A stretch of 64,000 bases of DNA from Molossus alvarezi (taxonomy: Eukaryota; Chordata; Mammalia; Chiroptera; Molossidae). A program made the translations under genes and the position numbers. The notes under the pieces are model-generated. The model was not told the DNA's origin. It did not search any database and worked only from the letters and a program-made list of their open reading frames with translations. Below, piece by piece: positions 1-11,832 of the stretch. Every line of letters begins with the position of its first letter. Position 1 is the stretch's first letter. The stretch spans positions 89,377,501 to 89,441,500 of the forward strand of contig CM073886.1 of assembly GCA_037176705.1 (NCBI GenBank). The letters are read 5' to 3'.

Positions 1-919
1 GGATATTAGTGAAATGTGCTGACTTAAACCTAAAATTTAAAAAATATTTCTTAAAGAAAACTTTAAAAAATTGAATTTTCATTAAGAGACATAGAGTGAC
101 TAGAACACTACCACAATAAGCAAAATAAATAGCCAACAATTTAAATTTATAAAAAAGAAAACGAACAAAAAAAGCTAACATTTTTATCAGTTATTTTAAA
201 ATCTACTGTAAAAGGGTAGAAATGTATTGATTTCTAAAATGTGATTTTAAAAAATCTCAAAAAGAAATGTCTAAACAAAACCTGAAAATGGAATATACTT
301 GCTTGGTGAATATGAAAATATAAAACTATGAAAAGTGTTTATATTACACTCACCCTGTGTTTGCCTTCTCTCTATAAAGGTTTGTAATCTTGACAGATGA
401 CTATAAATGCAATTTAGAGTGAAAAAAAAAAATAGGATAGGATTCTTCATCTATGAACACGTGAGCAAGTAAAAAGAAGTTAAAAGCTTCAAAATTTGAA
501 GTTTACCATATTTAAGGTACTGGTAGTATGTTACACTAAACTTTAAATAATTGGCATATCTTATTGACAAATGTAACAATCAAAGCTGAAAGTGTGGATC
601 TTCAGCATGAAGCTGGAGACAGTATTAAAGTGGTAACAGACTTGGAACTTTCTTGAATCCCTCAACCATCAACCAGGAAGATGTTAAACATTAAATGCTC
701 CTCAGTGTTGCAAAGCCAAACTTTATAAAATACTGGTCAAGACACATTTCCATGAAATGCACAAAATAAATCTCTATACTCAAAGTAGGGTCTTGGCCTT
801 ACATATGAATGTATTTGTTGCTAATATTCTAAAGGGTGAAGTAGCATTTCATAGTGTATTTAACCTCAAAATACCTAAATCTTGATATATAAATACTTTC
901 ACAATCCTAGAACCCTATT
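1..919. other. AT-rich intronic sequence, nothing recognised
   Basis: AT-rich with short A runs. No repeat family, RNA gene or coding frame could be identified. Confidence 0.5.
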
Positions 920-935
920 AAGATATTCTGTAAAT

Positions 936-1241
936 TGCCCTGGCCGGTTTGGCTCAGCGGTTAGAGCGTTGGCCTGTGGTCCTGAGGGACCCGGGTTTGA
1001 TTCCCGCTAAGGGCATGTACCTCGGTTGCAGTTTGTCCCCGGCCCTGGTAGGGTCGTGTGGGTGGCAACCACTCGATGTGTCCCTTTCATGTCGATGTTT
1101 CTCTCTCTCTCTCTCTCTTCTTCTCTCCCCCTCCCTCTCTATCTGAACAAAAATAAAAAAAATAAATAGAAGGATAGGTATCAAATCTTCTTTCAAAAAA
1201 AAAAAAAAGATAAAAAAATAAATTAATTACATTTAAAAAAA
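936..1241 (+). mobile_element. Ves-type SINE
   Basis: tRNA-like head beginning ccctggccggtttggctcag, with an A-box-like segment (ggctcagcggttagagcg) and a B-box-like segment (gggtttgattccc). A conserved body, a CT-rich run and a long A-rich tail follow. A 16-bp target-site duplication (aagatattctgtaaat) flanks it at 920-935 and 1242-1257, marking retrotransposition into the intron. The tail contains several A-rich blocks. Confidence 0.93.
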
Positions 1242-1257
1242 AAGATATTCTGTAAAT

Positions 1258-2179
1258 CACTTTCCAAGGTTTGGGGCATGGGGTGATCATTCAATCTCAA
1301 CGCTACCTGTGTCTGAGAGTCACCTAATCTTACTGCTCTAGATACCCGATTCCCAATAAATAAATTGAAATCTGCATTTAATCCCACAGTAAGAAAACTC
1401 CGGGTAGACAGGCCTACAAGTATTTACTACCTAGACTGCCTCAGCACCTGGCACCGCCCAGGTGCGAAATGCTGAGCTGACCTCCGCCTCATTATTTATT
1501 CATCCAGGTACCCCACTCTTTTCTGCTGATGAAAGGAGGGGCTCATGGCATCCAAGCATGAGGCAGCTCCTCGGGTATTGGTGACTACACAATGCTCATC
1601 TGATCCGTAAACAATAAATAGTGGAAATATTGCCACTTGGGCAAAATCAAGGTCCCTTCCCTTTCCCCAGCATGACTAAGTGGGTTCAGCCTTGCTTTTT
1701 CTCAGGCAGTGTCCACTCCCCACCCCCGAAAAAACATGACGCTCTACCAGGTAAAACAGTAACATCAATTCCACTGTAGCAGAAAGCTCTTAACTTTAAA
1801 AAATAATGTATCCTCACTAAAGCACTCGAGTTTGCAGAGATTTATCTTGGTTTCAGTCTTGGGAACAAAGGTATATAATTCCCAAATGAAACTGAAAGCC
1901 AATTATGAACTCAGGTTTCAGCTCAAGTTCATGCCAACAAGGATTCTTTCTGCTTCACTCTTCAAGAAGAAATGGAGCCCTTCACCCGGCTTGTGCTCTA
2001 ATCTGAAAGCCGAAGAAGGGAGTATCCACCTCCCACGAAGCAACGCCTCCTGCTTGGGTCTCTGCCGAAGGAGCACATGGAGACACCTTCTTTGCCTGTG
2101 GGTCACAGGCTCTGTTTGCTCTCTGGGGTTGGCACAACGAGGGCACAGTTAGATTATTTACTCATAAAGGACAGTGCAG
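1258..2179. other. Unique intronic sequence
   Basis: Mixed composition without recognisable repeats. The open frame at 1832-2152 has no family resemblance and is not called as a gene. Confidence 0.45.
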
Positions 2180-2275
2180 TATACAGATTGTGTAACACAG
2201 ACGTCCACACCTGAAATCTACATGATCCTATTAACCAGTGTCACCCCAGTATATTTAATTAAAAAAAAAAAAAAA
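2180..2275 (+). mobile_element. LINE-1 3'-end fragment
   Basis: Contains the L1 3'-terminal phrase cacctgaaatctacatgatc, then a ttaaccagtgtcacccca-like motif and a 14-15 base A tract. The same motif order ends the L1 piece near 24.7 kb. Only the last hundred bases are present, so this is a severely 5'-truncated insertion. Confidence 0.65.
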
Positions 2276-4440
2276 GATGAAACAGTTTGTCTCAAGGGAG
2301 ATTAGAGAAGATTTCTGTGTTCTGGTCATATTTTTAATATAGAGTTTTTCCAGAAGAGCAAGAGTATTCCTGTGATGATCAGAAAAAATTAATTTAGCCA
2401 GAGGAGAGAGCCATATAAACTTGAGACAAAGGCAAAGTGGTCTTTGCATCAAGTCGGGCTGATGGTAAGCATTTTTTTCTCCCTCATTCTATTGGTTCTT
2501 CTCTGGAAAGATCCACTCACAGGCAAGACATAAACACACACACCCCACAGTACAATCAATACTGGGGCCCAGGGGTCTGAGACAGGAAGGTGGAAAGACG
2601 ACAGTACTTTGGAGTGAGCAGCTGGCTGGCTCCTGGGGCAGGGAGACAGGGCAGGCAGAGACAGAACACTGATTACGAATGTCACAGCCGGACAGGCACG
2701 GGGTGGAAATGCCGGAGGCTGATACGAGGCCACCAGAAGGAAATGTTCTATTTGTCTGCATGTTTCTGCGGCTCGGGCAGGTCAAGTGAGGATTGAACAG
2801 GGCACCACTCCTGCTCCTTGAGTCCACGGTTCCCACTCACCAAAGCGGTCGCAGGATCTCCTAACCGCTGCCAACAGCGCCTTCCATTCGCCAGGAAGGT
2901 GGAGATGGATCGTGCGTCTCATGGCCTCAGTGAGGCCTGACGCAGTGTGAAGGACAGGGAGGAAAGGGAATGCGGGCTGCAGGCTGCGGGAGGGGGAGGT
3001 GCGGGGCGTGTGTTTCTGGTCCGAAGCACCCATCTTCTCTCTGCCTAGGTCGTCCTTCTGCTCAGGGTTCCCCAGGAAGGGCTTGCTGGGGCCTGTCATC
3101 GGTTCACATCTGCTCTGCCACAGCTCTCCTGGCAGGAAAACCTGCTAATTATCCCCGGCCAGGACTGTAAAAGCCATGAGGCCCACCAGGATGTGGCCTT
3201 TAGCAACTGTTCTGAGTAGCTAAACCCAGCTTAATTTTAAATTACATTCATTTTGAGACATGAATACCGATCATGTCTGATCACGGCAAGACAAGCTGAG
3301 GAGAGGAAACTCCAACAGGCAGTAATTTCTAACATTCATGGCTGACTTGAAAGGTCAACGCTCATTATGGAATTCGACTGACCGCATCTGAGGGGCAGTG
3401 ATCACACCGTGGACTGCATAAGAACAGCCCCGGTAATTCTCAAATGCTGGGCTATAATTTATTAATTCATCTTGATGAAAAATTTGATATATTTGCACAG
3501 AAGACCAATTACAGGCCAAAGATTTGCTGGATACGAACATCTGCTAACTATTTCCTAATACCTTAATAGAATTTGAACATTTGAATATTCCTTAAACAAA
3601 GGAGAGCTGAAGCGGAGAAAACTGGGCAGGCCCAGGAGCCAGGACTGGTCCAGCCAATGGGGGACTGCTGAATACATGTTATAAACCAGCTGGCTTCTGA
3701 TTCCTTGTCTTTACAATAAAGGGGCTGGGACAGATTAGAGAAACAGTTATAAACTTATATATACTTTTTGATCAATGAAATTTTTAAAATATAGAGAATA
3801 TAGAAAAACAATCCAATCATTATCCCACCACCTGGAACAAACAACCGTAGCATGTTGTCATCTGTGTATTGGAGATAGGGAGATAGGTACCCTCTGACAT
3901 CCGAGCCAATGTTCCATTCCCCAGTGAGGCAGCTACTAAGGAAATTGAGGCTTGTAGCTTTCCAAGCACCCATTGTTGGTACTTCAGCATAGATTCATGT
4001 ATACCTGTGAACAACGTCTGTGTACATGTTCACATTTTAACTGGTAGTAGAGATATCAGGAGCAACTGACAAAGGCCTGGGACTGTGCAAAAGAGATGAA
4101 TGACTTTCCTTCTTAGGCTCTATAGTGACCCCTGGGGACTATAGAGTCTATGAGCATGTACATCTTTCATTATCTTTCTATTGACTAGGCTATTTTAAAA
4201 CTCTGTAGGGCTAGAAGTTAAGCTGTAGAAAACTGGTAGTAATACAAATTATTCTTGTCCATAATAGTGTAAATTAACTTTGTATGGTATAGATATGATC
4301 GATAGCCACTCCATGGAAAGATGACCCCACACATTTCATTATCATTGTTCTACAAGGTATGAATCAGTTTTGTATCTACTAGCAAATCCATTTCATCATT
4401 CCTGATTTAAAGAATAGATATATACACATTACATTTGGTT
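2276..4440. other. Unique intronic sequence with a GC-moderate segment
   Basis: The part at about 2560-3170 is richer in G and C and carries several overlapping open frames on both strands, none recognisable. The remainder is AT-rich. No repeat was identified with confidence. Confidence 0.4.
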
Positions 4441-4720
4441 TTCAAAATCTCCTTAGAACCTGTTTTAATATGTGACTGCTACTCTCATTAATCAATAACT
4501 TAAATAAAATCTTTGACACATATTCATTTTGTACTTTTATGACAGTTATGCTTTTGTATAAATTATACTTTCACACACACTATACATTATAGATATTCTG
4601 TAACTTACTATTTTTTTCACTCAACATTATATTTTTGAGATTTAACCATGGCAACATAAAAATGGGTCTAATTCATTTCTTTTTTAGATTATTCATTTGA
4701 AACAAATTTTAGGATTTTAA
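4441..4720 (-). mobile_element. Possible old LINE-1 3'UTR fragment
   Basis: The stretch with cactcaacattat, tttttgagatttaacca and gttcattt-like phrases resembles diverged 3' parts of old mammalian L1 families. Boundaries and orientation are uncertain. Confidence 0.3.
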
Positions 4721-4729
4721 ATGTACTAA

Positions 4730-4756
4730 TGTGTGTGTGTGTGTGTGTGTGTGTAC
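4730..4756. repeat. (TG)n microsatellite
   Basis: About 13 TG units followed by short acacac and atatat runs; a compound dinucleotide repeat. Confidence 0.9.
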
Positions 4757-4866
4757 ACACATATATATGGCATTTCTTTTTCCTTTCTATAACATAAAAT
4801 ATCTAGACCTTTGTGCATTGCAAATGTGATAGCAAAAGCCTTAAAAATATCTCTGAGGTTGTACTT

Positions 4867-4870
4867 AAAA

Positions 4871-4901
<31 letters not shown>
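4867..4901. repeat. A tract and (TA)n microsatellite
   Basis: A run of about 12 A followed by about 11 TA units. Confidence 0.85.
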
Positions 4902-4903
<2 letters not shown>

Positions 4904-5277
4904 GCAACATAAAACAAATATTTCTGAAAATCTCCTTTGGACACTTTTCCCCAAATCCTGCTCATTCCTTCAGAGGCTTTGCCCATAGCTCCATTTCTGC
5001 CTTCATACAATGTCTTCTCCCAGAAATAACTTTTTGCCTTTCTCACGTCAATCCATCTCATCAAGTCCTCTTCAAGTCGATAGCTCGATCCCTTCCCCTG
5101 ACAGCACGCGGCCATGCCTGGAGGCTGGCTGAGTAAGCACCAGTTCTCTTTAGGAGGCTGCAGAGGACAAAGCATCAATATTTATGTCTCTGCGATATGC
5201 TTTGCTACTGATGTGAAGTCAAGGCGATGCCGGTGTCTTCCCTGTGGCCCGTGAAATCAAGGCTCCCATTCAGGCCT

Positions 5278-5880
5278 TCATTCATCCATTCAACAAATTA
5301 CTGTTTGAGTCCCTAATATATGCTAGGTACTATGCTAAAAAAACAAAATCCCTGCTGTCCTCAAGGGGCTTACATTCTGGAGCAGGAAGCAGATAATAAA
5401 CACAATAAATTAGTACAATGTATAGTATGGGAGATGATAATGAGGCTTAAAGCATGAGAGATGGCAACGGAGAAAAATAATGCAGAATTAAGACAGGGAG
5501 TACAGATGTGAGAAATCACAATTTTCAAATAGGTGGTCAGGAAAGGCCTCAATGGGGAGAAAATATCTGAATAAGATCAGAAGGATGAGGGAGTGAGCAT
5601 CCAGTAGGAGCAAAGGCCCTGAGGCGGGAGTGCTCAGGAACAGCAAGCAGGCCAGTGTGGCGGGAGTGAATGGGTCAGAGGCAAGCAGCAAAAATGGACA
5701 GTGTCAAAGACAGGGCACAGAGCACAGATCTCTGGCAGCTTGCAGGCCACAGTATGAGGACTGGGTTTTAGTCTGGGTGAAAAGGGAAGCCTTTGGAAGG
5801 TTCTGAACATAAGCTGACTTTTAAGAGAACCATTCTGGCTGCTAGATTAAAATAACCCAAGGATGCTGGGAGACCAGTGA
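5278..5880 (-). mobile_element. LINE-2 3' region
   Basis: Reading left to right this is the reverse complement of the mammalian L2 3' end. It begins ttcattcatccattcaacaa, then has a gctaggtactatgct-like segment, cctcaaggggcttacattct and agcaaaggccctgaggcggg. Further on are ggccagtgtggc, a ttagtctgggtgaaaagggaagcc-like segment and ttctggctgct. Diverged as expected for this ancient family. Confidence 0.75.
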
Positions 5881-6359
5881 GAACGGTAAGTTGATAAGCA
5901 TCTCTAATCACAGTCATCTCCTATAACCCTACTTTATTTTAAAGTGTTTTATTTGAAAATTAATTCATGCAAAAAATGGCCACCAAATTAAAGGCAAGCA
6001 TTATACTTGTCCAAGCTCTTTTGTGCATCCTCCAAAAAACTGGGGGTAGCAGTGCTGATAACTGACTGCCAAGCCTGGGTGCTTCAGGCCTCTGCATATT
6101 TGCATCAACGTACTGACCTAGTTCACAGGTACCAGGGGTTTGTAATTATGAACGCTTATTATTGGTATTATCGGCTTGATACTTGAACTTAACTTTTTCA
6201 TTAGTAGAAAAACTCCTTTTTAAAGGCATTAATTATAATAGAAATGAATGGTTGCTCATACTATTTTCACCTAGGAGCAAAAAATTATATGTCTAGAGAA
6301 AGGAATAGTAGGTCTCCAGGCTTTCAAAACTTCTGATAAAAATCAATAGGAAAAAAAAG

Positions 6360-6366
<7 letters not shown>
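5881..6366. other. Unique intronic sequence
   Basis: No repeat, RNA or coding signal recognised. Confidence 0.45.

Positions 6367-6416
<50 letters not shown>
6367..6416. repeat. (TA)25 microsatellite
   Basis: Fifty bases of uninterrupted alternating TA, self-complementary and likely length-variable. Confidence 0.95.
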
Positions 6417-6417
<1 letters not shown>

Positions 6418-8440
6418 CTTCTTGGCATCATATCTAATATATTAAAATAAGCCTGTAGTGAGTTTGGTTCAGTTTCTGTCTTCATAGAGAAAGAGAGAGG
6501 TCCTGAACATACAGATAATAGCAAGACATTATTCAAGGCAACAAATATTCTGGGACATCTATTCCTGTGTACAAAATGTTACTGGGGGATAAGAAAATGA
6601 AGAAGACATTCTCAGAGTGTTTGAAGTATAAAAGAAGAGATAAAACTGATGCGCAGATAACTGATTCACAGATAAGGCAGAATCTGAAAGAGACGTACAA
6701 ACACAAATCTGTTGCCATCTAAAGTGAGATAAAATCCCCTTCAGCTTTGAAACCTGTTTTCATAATAAGCACTAGAACTTTATAGTACATAATATGCATG
6801 GCAAACTGTCCTTTCATTTCATAGGTCTTTCCTAGAGAAGCCCTTAATGTCAGTGATCTTTCTGACACACGAAACGTTTTTTAAAAACTGGCTTCTTCTT
6901 AGTTATTCCATTTTGTTGCTATTTCAAAATGAGACATACCGACAGAGCTATTTCCACGTGGCTGGCAGGCTGAGCTCTGATGTCACATGTCTGCATGTGA
7001 CTGATGGGTGGCTGACATTCCCCACAGGGATCCTGGCAGGCAGAGCATCCATGCTGTGGTCACCCATTCATTCAGTCAACATAACCGAAGATTCCACAGG
7101 GAGATTACAATCTAGAAGGGGTGATTAATTCCTTGAAGGCAAAGATTACACTCTATATAACAGTGGATCTCTGGATACCCAAAAATATACAGAAAATAAT
7201 AATGATTTGAATAGAGAGTTAGTAAATATTTTTAAATGACCAACTAAATATGGTTCCTGCCTCTAGGAAGTTTATAATTTATCTTGGAGGACAAACATAG
7301 TCTAATTTACAAGACTAACCTGACCCAAGATAGCATTACAATAGAGTCTAATGCTATTAGATTGAACAAGGCCACGTACAACTAAGAAAACACACAGAGC
7401 TGACAGGTTTGTGGTGCTGGGCAGATGGTGTGAAACATCTTATTGGGAAAACCCATAAACACATCATTCTGAATAAAATTACAGTAATCAGTGGAGTTAA
7501 AAGAGGGACATAATACAATGGCCAAAGTCAAAGAGAAGTTGGATATGATGTGAGATTTATAGTAGCAGGCTAAGTTCAACTGATAACAACGTTAGAAGTA
7601 AAAAGTAATTTAAGCGAGAAGGGTCTGGATATCTGTGAATTTGCTTTAGTGCAGTTTATCTGCAACACAACTCATAGGCGCTACCGAGCCTGTATGCCTC
7701 CCCAGGAACCCTAAAGCATAGGGCAGGTTATCTAGTTGAATGAGGACCCTTAAGGGCAGAGAGAGCCAATGAGGAGCTGACTTTTGGACTTACGATTACT
7801 CAAAGTACAGTCACCCCACCTGAAACAGATATAACGCAGACTGCTCCTACTTGGGAGGAGACGTGAAGAGTGCTGAGAAGCCAAGGTAATTAATTCATCC
7901 TGATTTAATAGTTGAAAGGCATGTGCTGTATCTTGGGAAACTGCTCCAACAACGAATCTGGCTACAACATTGTATGGAGTATTTCAAAGCTGGTCTAATC
8001 TGTCGTGGAAGTCTAAGAGCTGTTATTGCTGGCCAGGCCTACCCAGAGCTGGGCTAGTCAAGAGGCAGTGAAGACAGTTGGGGAGAAGTAGAGATGGTGG
8101 CCCCAATTTGAAAACCAAGTAAAGGGTCAGGGTCAAATACCTGAGACTGATACCCAAGCTTTTGGCTGATCTCATGGCATCTGTGGTCAGGGACCAAAGA
8201 TAAGCCTGCAGGACATGTTGGAGAGCTAAGGAAAAATAAAGAAAATACAAACATGTTTTTCTAAACCTCTGTGTGTGTGGAGGGGGGTGGGCATATGTGT
8301 GCTTTAAACACATTTTTTAAAAACTCCCATTTCATACCTATTATGGATAAAAGTCACAACTGGATACATTTTTTTTTAAGCAGCAAAAAAACAAGTTCAA
8401 AGTCCAACTATACAAATTACTTTTAATCTATTTAGTCTAA
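6417..8440. other. Unique intronic sequence
   Basis: Mostly AT-rich. Phrases near 7255-7300 (gttcctgcctctaggaagtttataa) weakly recall a reversed L2 end but are too diverged to call. No gene is seen. Confidence 0.4.
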
Positions 8441-8449
8441 TAGCACTGG

Positions 8450-8590
8450 ATTATTCGCCGCTGGCAGAGGAATCAAGTCATGGGAACGTGGACGGTGGTG
8501 GCGGCACCTCGGAGCACACGCACAGCTTCGCTCGATGTCCGCTCGGCCTTGTCAGCACCGTGAGAAACGTTTGCCGCTAACTCCTTCCCC
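8450..8590. other. Short CpG-dense segment
   Basis: About 140 bases with unusually many CpG dinucleotides for this intron (gccgctgg, ggacggtggtggcggcacc, cttcgctcgatgtccgctcgg). No recognised coding frame or repeat. It could be a small regulatory element or an exon of a non-coding transcript. Confidence 0.35.
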
Positions 8591-10019
8591 TGTGCTATCT
8601 CCTACTTGTACTGCTTTTCAGAGATGGTCCACAGTTTTATGCAGATGGACCGGAAGAGTTTCTTATATCCACATCTTATTTGGACATATATACATAACAG
8701 CTGGCCTGATGTAATGTGGTTTATCCACTCCAGGCTTCCTTCCCCACACAGAAGGCAGCCCTCAGTTCAACTGCCGTCGGTAGAAACGTTTGATGTTGTG
8801 GCTGTATTTCAGTCTGGGAGGGTAATGTAGCCCCGTAGCTATCCACTACCCCTAAAAATCAAAACCCCATCCCTTCTCTCAGGTTCAGAGGAATCTGGGG
8901 CGGCTCCTGTCTGACCCACCAAAGGAAGGGGACTTTACTTCCATAACCACCCGACCTCCTTTTATGACACCGGCCAGAAGTTTGGGGTACGCGCAGAGTG
9001 GACAGTGTGACCATTTACACCCTGCCAGCTTGGAAGCGCTCCGCTTTTGCAGGGATTTGGCATCCTGCTGGGCCCACCAGTGAACTGTCCCCGACTCCGC
9101 CGCCTCCACAGTCGGAACACAAACACACACACACAGAAAGCCGACATCAGACCTCCACTCTGTTCTTTTCTGGGAGAAAAAGTCATGGGCAGAAAGCCAT
9201 TATCCTTCCGTTCGGTATGTTTGGTTGCTAGCTGCGCCTAATTTGGTGTCTTGCAAAATGACATTCTGTTAATGACATGAATGTCAAAGCTGTGATAATG
9301 GGCAGAAGTGGAAGAAAATGTTTCCTAACCGGAGAAACAACAGGAAAACTGCCAAATGAATATTAAAATTAGTTGTGTGTTCATCCCACATTTAAGCATG
9401 CAGCCCCCCCACCCCCACTGTCTGCTGCCAACATGAAAGGGATGCAGCCCTTGGAGGGGGGGAACAGCCCACCTTGGTGGAAAACACAGGGGAAAAAAAC
9501 AAAACCAAGAGGTCAAAGAAATGTTTCCTCTTAATTAACTTGACAGATGCCTTTTCTTTCCTCATTTGCATCCTCTCATGTTTTCTTAGTTGGTCTCTCA
9601 TTTTGCAAAGATGAAATTGGCCACGAGGAACCAGTTCTGTTGCTAAAGACAGTTGGGCTGGGGAGATAGCAGAAGATGCTGGCCTTGAAGTTGCTCAGTA
9701 TTCAGCCTGGGTAATGAGTGCTCCTTGCTCTTACCATTGTGAGCTGAGTAACAGAATTTTAGTTCTGGAAGACGACACAATGTTTGCCAAGGCAGTGCCA
9801 ACAACTGCTGCGCACAGGGCCAAGGAGGGGAAGGCCCTGTGGCTCCCACAACCAGGGCATACCAGAGTCAGAAATCTGCATTAGACATAAAGATACATCT
9901 AACTACTCCTTACATAAATGTATCAGAATTCAACTTCACAAAGAAAGACACAGTTATTTTAGACTTCACAAAATGGCAATTTCTTAGGAGAGTACAGTTA
10001 TGAAACACCATTGGTAGAT
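8591..10019. other. Unique intronic sequence
   Basis: No recognisable element apart from a short (CA)n at about 9122-9136 and C/A-rich runs near 9403-9418. Open frames on both strands look like chance. Confidence 0.4.
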
Positions 10020-10190
10020 CTGATTTCAAACTCCAACTCCCTTAAGGCTTAATTTACTGCTCTGTAGAATGGGGATAGAATATAAGCTACCTCAGAGGGC
10101 TATGGAAAAATGAAATGAGATAAAGAATGTAAAGAAACTATCTTAGTGCCTGGCACATAGCAAGTGCTTCAAAATATTAGCTGTCGAAAT
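10020..10190 (+). mobile_element. MIR SINE fragment
   Basis: Shows the MIR core and 3' order: tctgtagaatggggatagaa, ctacctcagagggctatg, aaatgagataaagaatgtaa, then gtgcctggcacatagcaagt. The tRNA-like head is missing or unrecognisable. Confidence 0.75.
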
Positions 10191-10764
10191 AAAACATTTT
10201 GGTCTTTCTCCTTTGCATGCATTCTTTCAAGATACATGCCTTCATTCTTAGAATGTTACACTAAAGCCTTCCCTCAAGGATCTTGGAACAAGAAGCATAA
10301 GATTGCCCACAGAATTAACTTCTGAAATCAATACAATGAATTATGCAAAACTACAGAGACTTGTTCTAAAGCAGCTGACTTGATGGTAAATACAAATATG
10401 ATCAGTTATAGAAAGAATTTAACAGTAAGAAGAATGGTTGGTTGGCTTTAGAAACAGGAAAACAAAAACTGCAGAACCACAGGTTCGAGTGTCCAAATAA
10501 GCATTGGCCAAAGGCTTCAAACTGGCAACGTTGATGTGGAAGGACATACAAGGACTGCACCCGCCAGACGTCAGTGTTTCAGACCAACTGTCAAAGCCAT
10601 GTGCACAGGTCCTCCTTTGCCCAAAGCCGTTAATCATTCACACCATCAAACCTGCTTCTCTGCCGCCATACTCTCCAAACAACCTTCCGACTGGCTTCGT
10701 GGAAAGGTCTCCCCCCATGTGAGTAACAAGGACAACAATAATAATTGCTAACTTTGACAAAGCC
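10191..10764. other. Unique intronic sequence
   Basis: No element recognised. Confidence 0.45.
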
Positions 10765-10976
10765 ATTAACACATGCCAAGCAAAGGCTTACTTTTCATGA
10801 CTATCCTATGAGGTAGGACTTATTTTTACCCATACCTTAGAGTTGTGAAAACTGAAGGACTGAGAGGTTCAGAAACTTGTTTAAGATCACACATCTAGTA
10901 AGGGGTAAACTGGAATCCAAACCCAGGCAGTCTGCCCTCATTCAGAGCCTATGGTTTTGATCTGTGCTGTTAACCA
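10765..10976 (-). mobile_element. MIR SINE
   Basis: Reverse complement of MIR: ctatcctatgaggtaggact, ctgagaggttcagaaacttg, agatcacacatctagtaagg, then ccaaacccaggcagtctgcc and gctgttaaccatt. It spans most of the element, including the tRNA-like head at its right end. Confidence 0.8.
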
Positions 10977-11801
10977 TTTTGTTAAAATGTCTATAAGGTA
11001 AAGAATAAGAATTTTAAGGGGCCTAAGCCCATTAGCAACTATATTTACCCTTGTCAATTAATCTCAGCATCGGGTCCGAGACAGAAATTGGTGAGTGTGA
11101 TACCATGAATTCAAGCCTAAGAAATGGAGTTGCTCTTGGGGTATTAACCAAACCAGATTTCTGAGCATGTAGCTTGATGGTCAGACACAGGAAGTGGTAA
11201 AGCTGTCAAGTTTCACACCAGATTGTGAAGTTTTTCTGGAGGCAGCAAGCCTGACCCAGATGGGCAGACACCTCAATGTCACCAACAGCGCATGCTTTTT
11301 ATTCTGGAATACACTTGTATACACAGTTTTCCAGCTCACGGTAGACATGACAGATGTCATGACTTGGACATCCCCTTATCCACAGAATATTCTTGAGGAT
11401 CCAAAGGCAGATGATCCGACACATGGATTATCCATGGCAGGCAGGCTGGTCTTCCTTATCCCCGCCTAAACCAGCTGGACTGGTCAGACACAACTTAGGG
11501 AAGGGAACTGTGTTTAAGCATGTGTGAATCAGATTTTTTTTTTGTTCCCGTTTCTGAATAGATTTCAAAATTAAATCCAAAATTAAAGCCCCCTGTAACC
11601 TGGGTATTGTTTGTGTCTCTATTTCTAGATCTGACTCTTTATTAGAGAACACAGGAGTCAAATGTGTGATGTGAAACAACTTTGTGTGCACTGGCTTTGG
11701 AAAAGGACTAAGGACTCATAGGGTAATACGCACTAGGGAGTGAATTTGGCCAGAAGATCTAAAGCGCATGATAAGGTACATTAACTCTATTATTGAGACA
11801 A

Positions 11802-11803
<2 letters not shown>
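10977..11803. other. Unique intronic sequence
   Basis: No element recognised. Confidence 0.45.

Positions 11804-11827
<24 letters not shown>
11804..11827. repeat. Poly-T tract
   Basis: About 24 consecutive T. It may be the poly(A) tail of a minus-strand retroinsertion lying to its right, but no family or parent gene was recognised and no AATAAA signal lies just next to it. Confidence 0.8.

Positions 11828-11832
<5 letters not shown>

Noticed and set aside
936..1020. tRNA gene candidate
   Set aside because: The A- and B-box-like segments belong to a Ves SINE head repeated ten more times in the window, each followed by the same non-tRNA body and A tail.
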